Source: Nectonema munidae
Lineage: Eukaryota; Nematomorpha; Nectonematoida; Nectonematidae
Direction: 5' to 3'
DNA: 64,000 nt
Assembly (NCBI GenBank): GCA_030549495.1
Contig: JAUIRK010000014.1
Span: 372,001 to 436,000, forward strand
Below the pieces are notes generated by a model. That model was given only the letters and a program-made list of their open reading frames with translations. It did no database searches and was not told the DNA's origin. Positions within the stretch are counted from its first letter, which is position 1; each line of letters opens with the position of its first letter. A program made the position numbers and the translations under genes. Of this stretch, positions 59,085 through 64,000 are shown piece by piece.

Positions 59085-59530
59085 TTTCAAAATCTTTGTT
59101 TTACTTATATAAATCATCAAAGGTTAACTGAGCAGCGGTGTGTTATTTGTAGAGAAGTATTGTCAAACGAATCTTTAAATAATAACAAACTAAAATAGTA
59201 TTTTGAAGGAAAGCATAGTAATTATGTTACCAAGAAAAAGAAGTTAATCAAAAGAAGTTTGATTTAATCAAAAATTAGATCCTCAGAGTAGAAAAGCTGT
59301 TAGAATTCACAAGACTCAACCCTTGTTTCATTTCTTGTAGCTTGGCGAATTGCGAAATTTAAAAAACCTCACACAATAGGTGAAGTACTGGAAAAACCTG
59401 CAGAAGTAGTTCTTGGGCAAAAAGCCCTGAGTTAATTCTTTCCTTACGATTACAATACGAATTCAAAATTTTTAATAAAGAGCAGCATATTTTTGATCTA
59501 AAACACGCAAAACAGTTTGGTCTTCAAATT
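59085..59530 (+). pseudogene. Fragment of a ZBED5/FAM200-like hAT transposase
   Basis: Short blocks in different frames: a BED-type finger region (QRCVICREVLSNESLNNNKL, then YFEGKHSNYVTKKKK, about 59140-59240) and VAWRIAKFKKPHTIGEVLEK with PAEVV (about 59335-59410). Both match the N-terminal part of ZBED5/FAM200/SCAND3-type hAT proteins in the right order. The C-terminal two thirds are absent. Confidence 0.65.
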
Positions 59531-59568
59531 AACGATTGCCACTGCATAATAATTAATTAATTAATTAA

Positions 59569-59628
59569 GTTGTTTGTGGGGTTCGCACCCATCCTTTCGG
59601 ATATCGTGGCCCGCCCGGAATGCTGAGT
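59569..59628. repeat. Conserved 60 bp GC-rich repeat core, second copy
   Basis: Matches 40159-40218 at 57 of 60 positions, including GTTCGCACCCATCCTTTCGG and GGCCCGCCCGGAATGCTGAG. It follows (AATT)n here and AAGTTAAGTTAA there, suggesting a simple-repeat-tailed retroposon. GGGTTCGCACCC resembles a pol III B box. Confidence 0.7.
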
Positions 59629-59697
59629 TCAAATCCAGACTTAAATTTTTAATGAAGAGTTTTATTGTATAAATTATTAATATGATACCCTCTAATA

Positions 59698-61858
59698 TAG
59701 TGTTACCAGATGAAAAAAAAGAAAAAAGAGGACATAAAAATATTTTCAACCAAAAAAATCCGGACATGCTAAAGTAGGCAAAATTTTAAAAAAAATTATT
59801 TTGCAGAGAAAATCAATACTTGTCTGAAGAAGATATATTTTTTAAAAGGTCTTGATTCTTCAGAAGATACCTATAAAACTCAGCACAAGTTAACTTTTTG
59901 AAATTATAATTTATGATAAGAAGACTTCTTATAGTTTCAATTGATAAATTATTTCTCTTATAGGTCCATTGGTGCTCCATCATTGAAAAAATTCTTTCTA
60001 GATTTGAACTATGGGCTTGATTTGAAAAAACATATTGAACAATTATTGAAAGTTTGGAAAAATTTTCTTGTATTTGATGTTTCTTGAAAAATTTAACCAT
60101 TTTTCATTAGTTGATAAAGACAAAAACTCCAGTTTTTTATTTCTTCATTCAAAAATTTGGTTAATAATACATATTCGTCAAATAGCTTGGCATCATCAAC
60201 TTTGATGTTGTTTTGGTCCAAAAATTTTAACGATTTTGAAATATCTTCCCATAGTATGTTTTTCTTAAGAGTCATCCATCGAAAAACTGCAATCTTTTTG
60301 AGCGAAGACAGCCATGACTCCAAGTAAGAAACGCCTTCAGCATAAAATTTTTTAACATCCTTTTGAAATTTTTATATGAAGTTTCGTAGCCCTCTTCAGG
60401 CTTTTTTTCCACCAAAACTTTAAGTTCTGAAGGTTAAAAGTTTTCATTTAAACGTTTCTCCAAAGATTCTAAAACTGCAGTGAAAATTTCATAGTTGTCA
60501 ACAACAGTATTAGTAGATTTTTCTATTTTAGCAATGGAAGTATGAAATAAGTATGCTAAAGAACAAACCAGTTTCAAATAAATTACGCTGAAAGGATGCT
60601 CAAAAAATTGTTTAAAGCAGTGGGAGAATTGTTTTGAGATTGAAAATAAGACTTCAAAGCTTCAAACAAATCCAAAATTATTTCAATAGCTGGAAACAAA
60701 GAAAGCCATCTTGTTTTACTGAAGGAGAGAATGTTTTTGAACTTCAAGTTTACAAATGAACAAAAATCTTTTAGGTTTTCAGTTCTTACAGTGTATGTAT
60801 GAAAGTAATAAAACAACTTTGTTACAACTAATTCAATATCAATTTCTAAGGTATCTATAGCTTTATGAATAGCATTATTTAAAACATGCGCTGGGCATCC
60901 AAAGAAACTTGATTAAAATTACTAAGATATCTTTGTAACTTGAAAAAAACATTATTTTGGCCTTTATTATCTTTTCCTCCGAACATTGTATTGCAGTTAT
61001 CTACAGTAAAAGAAATACATTTTCTATTAATACCGAATTTTTCTAGTGTATCAACAATATAATTGAATAATGTTTCTGCCCTTTCATTTGAAAAATTTTG
61101 TATTTCAATTACTTTTGATACAATACCTTCTCCTTTCCAGTCAAAGTATTGAACAACCAATGGAACAACTTTTAAAGAATAATGATTGCTGATATCGACA
61201 GATATTCCATAAAACAATATTTCTTCTCTCATTATAGCATTCAAACTAACTTTTAAAATATGAGGAGCAAAAACTTTGTTAATGATGGCAGATATTTTTG
61301 TTCTAGAGCAGGCTATACTTTTAGCCGTCTCGGAATCTGTAAAAAGTTGCTTCATCAATAAAGAAGTGCATTCCATATTTCTAAAGCTACTTCCATGTTT
61401 AACACAATGATAAACCAAAGCTCCTCCAGCCGCGCATCTTAAATTTTGTATTTTATTATTTTTATCAATATAATCTGTCATTTTGATTTGAGTACTTGAA
61501 CTTTGAAATGCGCTTTGGTGTTTAACTGTGTTGATGTGCTTTTCTATGTCACCAGCCCCTTTGTTGCTGATTGAAATAAATGTTGAGTTTTGACAAAATA
61601 AACATTTTACTTCACTTTTATTTTTTACTTCTTTCAAAAATCCGTACATTTTTGCAAGACTTTGATTAAAAATACACTTACTTTTGGGTATCAGAAACTT
61701 GTTAAAAAAGAAGAATATACGACATTTTATTTTCAGATTGGAACAAATTGAAAAAATTAAATATCCGGACATTGATCAAAAAATAACCGGACAGAATTAT
61801 TTTTTTCTCGAAAAAATCCGGACAAATTCGGCTTTTTCCGGCGTCTGGTCACCCTAGA
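59698..61858 (-). mobile_element. hAT transposon with 8 bp TSD and transposase remnants
   Basis: CTCTAATA lies at 59690-59697 and 61859-61866, a perfect duplication. The ends are TAGTGTTACCAGA on the left and the reverse complement TCTAGGGTGACCAGACG on the right. The minus strand encodes a hAT transposase: N-terminus 60879-61772 with MYGFLKEVKNKSEVKCLFC and a C2H2/BED-like finger ending HINTVKHQSA, then CAAGGALVYHCVKHGSS and ISFTVDNCNTMFGG; middle 60583-60899 with GCPAHVLNNAIHK and ILSFSKTRWLSLFPAIE; C-terminal dimerisation part 59813-60100 with SSNLERIFSMMEHQW. Frame breaks near 60890, 60580 and 60100-60400 make it inactive, but it is nearly full length and less decayed than its neighbours. 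Confidence 0.88.
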
Positions 61859-61866
61859 CTCTAATA

Positions 61867-62205
61867 TAAACTTTTATAAGCTGGACATATTCCTCTAAAC
61901 CAGGCATATAGAATTGCCTTTGGCTGTTTTCTTCCAATTTTTAAAGTTACCAATTTAATAACATTTTACTTTAAATGGGTTAAGCCCTGTGTCCTGAAGT
62001 ACGAATTTCCATATGATAAACATATAAAAAATATCTGGTTGAGTAAAAACTCAACGCAATCATATTCTTTATTACATATTACTAGTTGTTTTTAATACGA
62101 CCTTACAAACACTAAAATAAAATAATCTGAGTAGATGATAATTAGCATCAGAAAAATCAGTCAAGCCGCAAGAATACTTAAGCATTCTTCAATTTTTTTT
62201 TTTCA
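61867..62205. other. Spacer, no gene seen
   Basis: AT-rich sequence between the hAT element and copy C of the TTAA element. Confidence 0.4.
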
Positions 62206-62209
62206 TTAA

Positions 62210-64000
62210 CCCTATTAGTGCTGGTGGGGGGGGGGGGGGCGTAAAACGCCCCCCCCCTTCACTAAAAAATTAATTGTAGAAAATTGGCTTAATCATATCC
62301 CTTCAAATTTTTTGACTTTTCCTAAAATCGCTAGCTGCATCTTTTGAAACCATTTTCATGGTAGTTGAATGACCCCTTCATGTCCAAAATTGTCAATCAA
62401 AATCAAAAATTAAAATTTTTCAGCAAAATTTTGACATTATCTGTACTTAACCTTATAACTTAGGATCTATATTATATAATACCCTGAAAATTTATAATTA
62501 TATACAGTTTGGAACGCATAACACTTTATATATTTATTTTTTTCAATAATCATGGCTACTTTTTGGAAAATGTCAATCAAAATTTTGATTGATCAAAAAT
62601 ATATCTAATAAAATATACCTCCAAATTTTACATAAATATATGTTTTTATACTAAATCGGTCATGCTATTTTCATTTCTGGACTCATTTTTTACATTTAGG
62701 ATTTGAAAATACCTATAAGTATTAATCAAATTTGCGGTTTACTTCTGAAAATTGTCTCCAAAAACATTCCTTTACATTTTACATAAAATATATACGTTAT
62801 ACTAAATCGGCCATGCTGGTTTCATTTCTGGACTCATTTTTTACGTTTAGGATCTGGAAATACCTATAAGTGTTAATCAAATTTGCGGTTTACTTCTAAA
62901 AATTATCTCCAAAAACATTCATTCAAATTTTACAATTAAATATATGTTTTATACCAAATCAACCATGCTGTTTTCATTTCTGAACTCATTTTTCAAATTT
63001 AGAGATTTTAAAATATTAGTCAAAATTTGCGGTTTACTTCTAAAAGCTATCTCCAAATATATTCTCTCACTTTTACATGAAATATTTGTTTTTATACCAA
63101 ATCGATCATGGTGTTTTCATTTTTGAACCATTTTTTACATTTAGGATTTGAAAATACCTATAAGTATTAATCAAATTTGCGGTTTACTTCTGAAAATTGT
63201 CTCCAAAAATATTCTCTTGAAATATATGTTTTTATACCAAATCAATCATGCTGTTTTCATTTCTGAACTCATTTTTTACATTTAAGATGTGAAAATACCT
63301 ATAAGTGTTAATCAAATTTGCGGTTTACTCCTAAAAATTGTCTCCAAAAACATTCATTCAAATTTTACAATTAAATATATGTTTTTATATCAAATCCACC
63401 ATTCTAGTTTCATTTATGGACTCAATTTTTGCAGTTTGAATTTGAAAATACATATAAGTATCAATTAAATTTGTGTTTAGTTCTAAAATTTGTTTTTATA
63501 GCAAATAGATCATGATGATTTCATTTCTGAACACAGTTTTCGCATTTAGAGGTTTTACTGCTAGTGTCAAACAAATTTGCGGTTTATGTCTGAAAACTAT
63601 ATTCCAAAATATTCTCTCTAATTTTACATGAAATATATGTTTTTATACCAATTCGACCATGATAATTTTTATTTCTGAAATCATTTTTTGCATTTAGAGG
63701 TTTTAAATGTCTGAAAGTGTCAATCAAATTTTCGATTTACGTCTAATGTCTGCAGAAATATTTTTGAAATTTAAATAAAATATGTGTTTTTATGCACAAT
63801 GGAAGATGCTGGTTTCATTTTTGGACTCAGGTTTGGCATTTATGGTTTTAAAATATCTGAAAGCTTGAATCAGATTTGCGGTTTACTTCTAGATACTGTC
63901 TTCAAAAATATTTTCAAAAAAATAAAATATCTGTTTTATAACAAATCGACTATGCTTATTTTATTTCTGTACTGGATTTTGGATAATACGGTTAAAAATA
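62210..64000 (+). mobile_element. TTAA satellite-bearing element, copy C (runs off the window)
   Basis: TTAA at 62206-62209 precedes CCCTATTAGTGCTGG, followed by a long G run, the GGCGTAAAACGCC hairpin and a C run. From about 62690 it carries the same roughly 151 bp array as copy A (TTTGCGGTTTACTTCT in each unit), with more divergence between units. The right end lies beyond position 64000. Confidence 0.88.

Overview
This is eukaryotic genomic DNA, very AT-rich (roughly 70% or more by eye). Genes are sparse and long stretches consist of mobile-element debris. Four conserved animal genes are readable: a ZDHHC6-type palmitoyltransferase with 48 and 60 bp introns, a PNKP-like polynucleotide kinase/phosphatase, a CIAO1-type WD40 protein and an intronless DNAJC11. 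The short introns, the AT content and the repeat mix (hAT, piggyBac, pogo, I-like LINEs, tRNA-derived SINEs) suggest an invertebrate, probably an arthropod. A parasitic copepod is only a guess.

Layout. 1-6 kb is gene-free and holds two small hAT-type MITEs, one with a second hairpin element inside it. 6.4-11.6 kb is a piggyBac transposase split by a 3.8 kb composite element built of nested MITEs. 12.8-13.4 kb is the ZDHHC6-like gene on the minus strand. 14.5-15.9 kb is a decayed LINE. 16.1-22.3 kb is a recurrent uncharacterised repeat-type gene, split by a 4 kb TTAA-flanked element that carries two different arrays of about 150 bp units. 22.4-24.6 kb is an abrupt GC-rich island encoding proline-rich sequence of unknown origin. 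24.8 kb has a pogo-type helix-turn-helix. 26.4-31.4 kb is a multi-exon hAT element with perfect 8 bp target duplications; a MITE sits inside it and a SINE sits inside the MITE.

33.9-43.0 kb is the main host block: PNKP (plus) and CIAO1 (minus) converge, and the 5.4 kb first intron of CIAO1 holds a decayed transposon. 44.7-46.7 kb is a second copy of the composite element and preserves an empty site for one MITE. 47.9-49.6 kb is DNAJC11. 50.6-58.0 kb is a mosaic of a Ty3/Gypsy fossil, a reversed copy of the TTAA element and an RNase H-bearing LINE inserted in that copy. 59.1-61.9 kb holds two unrelated hAT pieces, one with a clean 8 bp duplication. From 62.2 kb to the end is a third, left-end copy of the TTAA element.

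The host genes are housekeeping functions: ER protein palmitoylation, DNA end repair, cytosolic iron-sulfur protein assembly and mitochondrial membrane organisation. They do not form a pathway. The most notable points are the satellite-bearing TTAA element, loss of the kinase catalytic motif in PNKP, and the GC-rich island. Without database access, family names rest on motifs recalled from known proteins.
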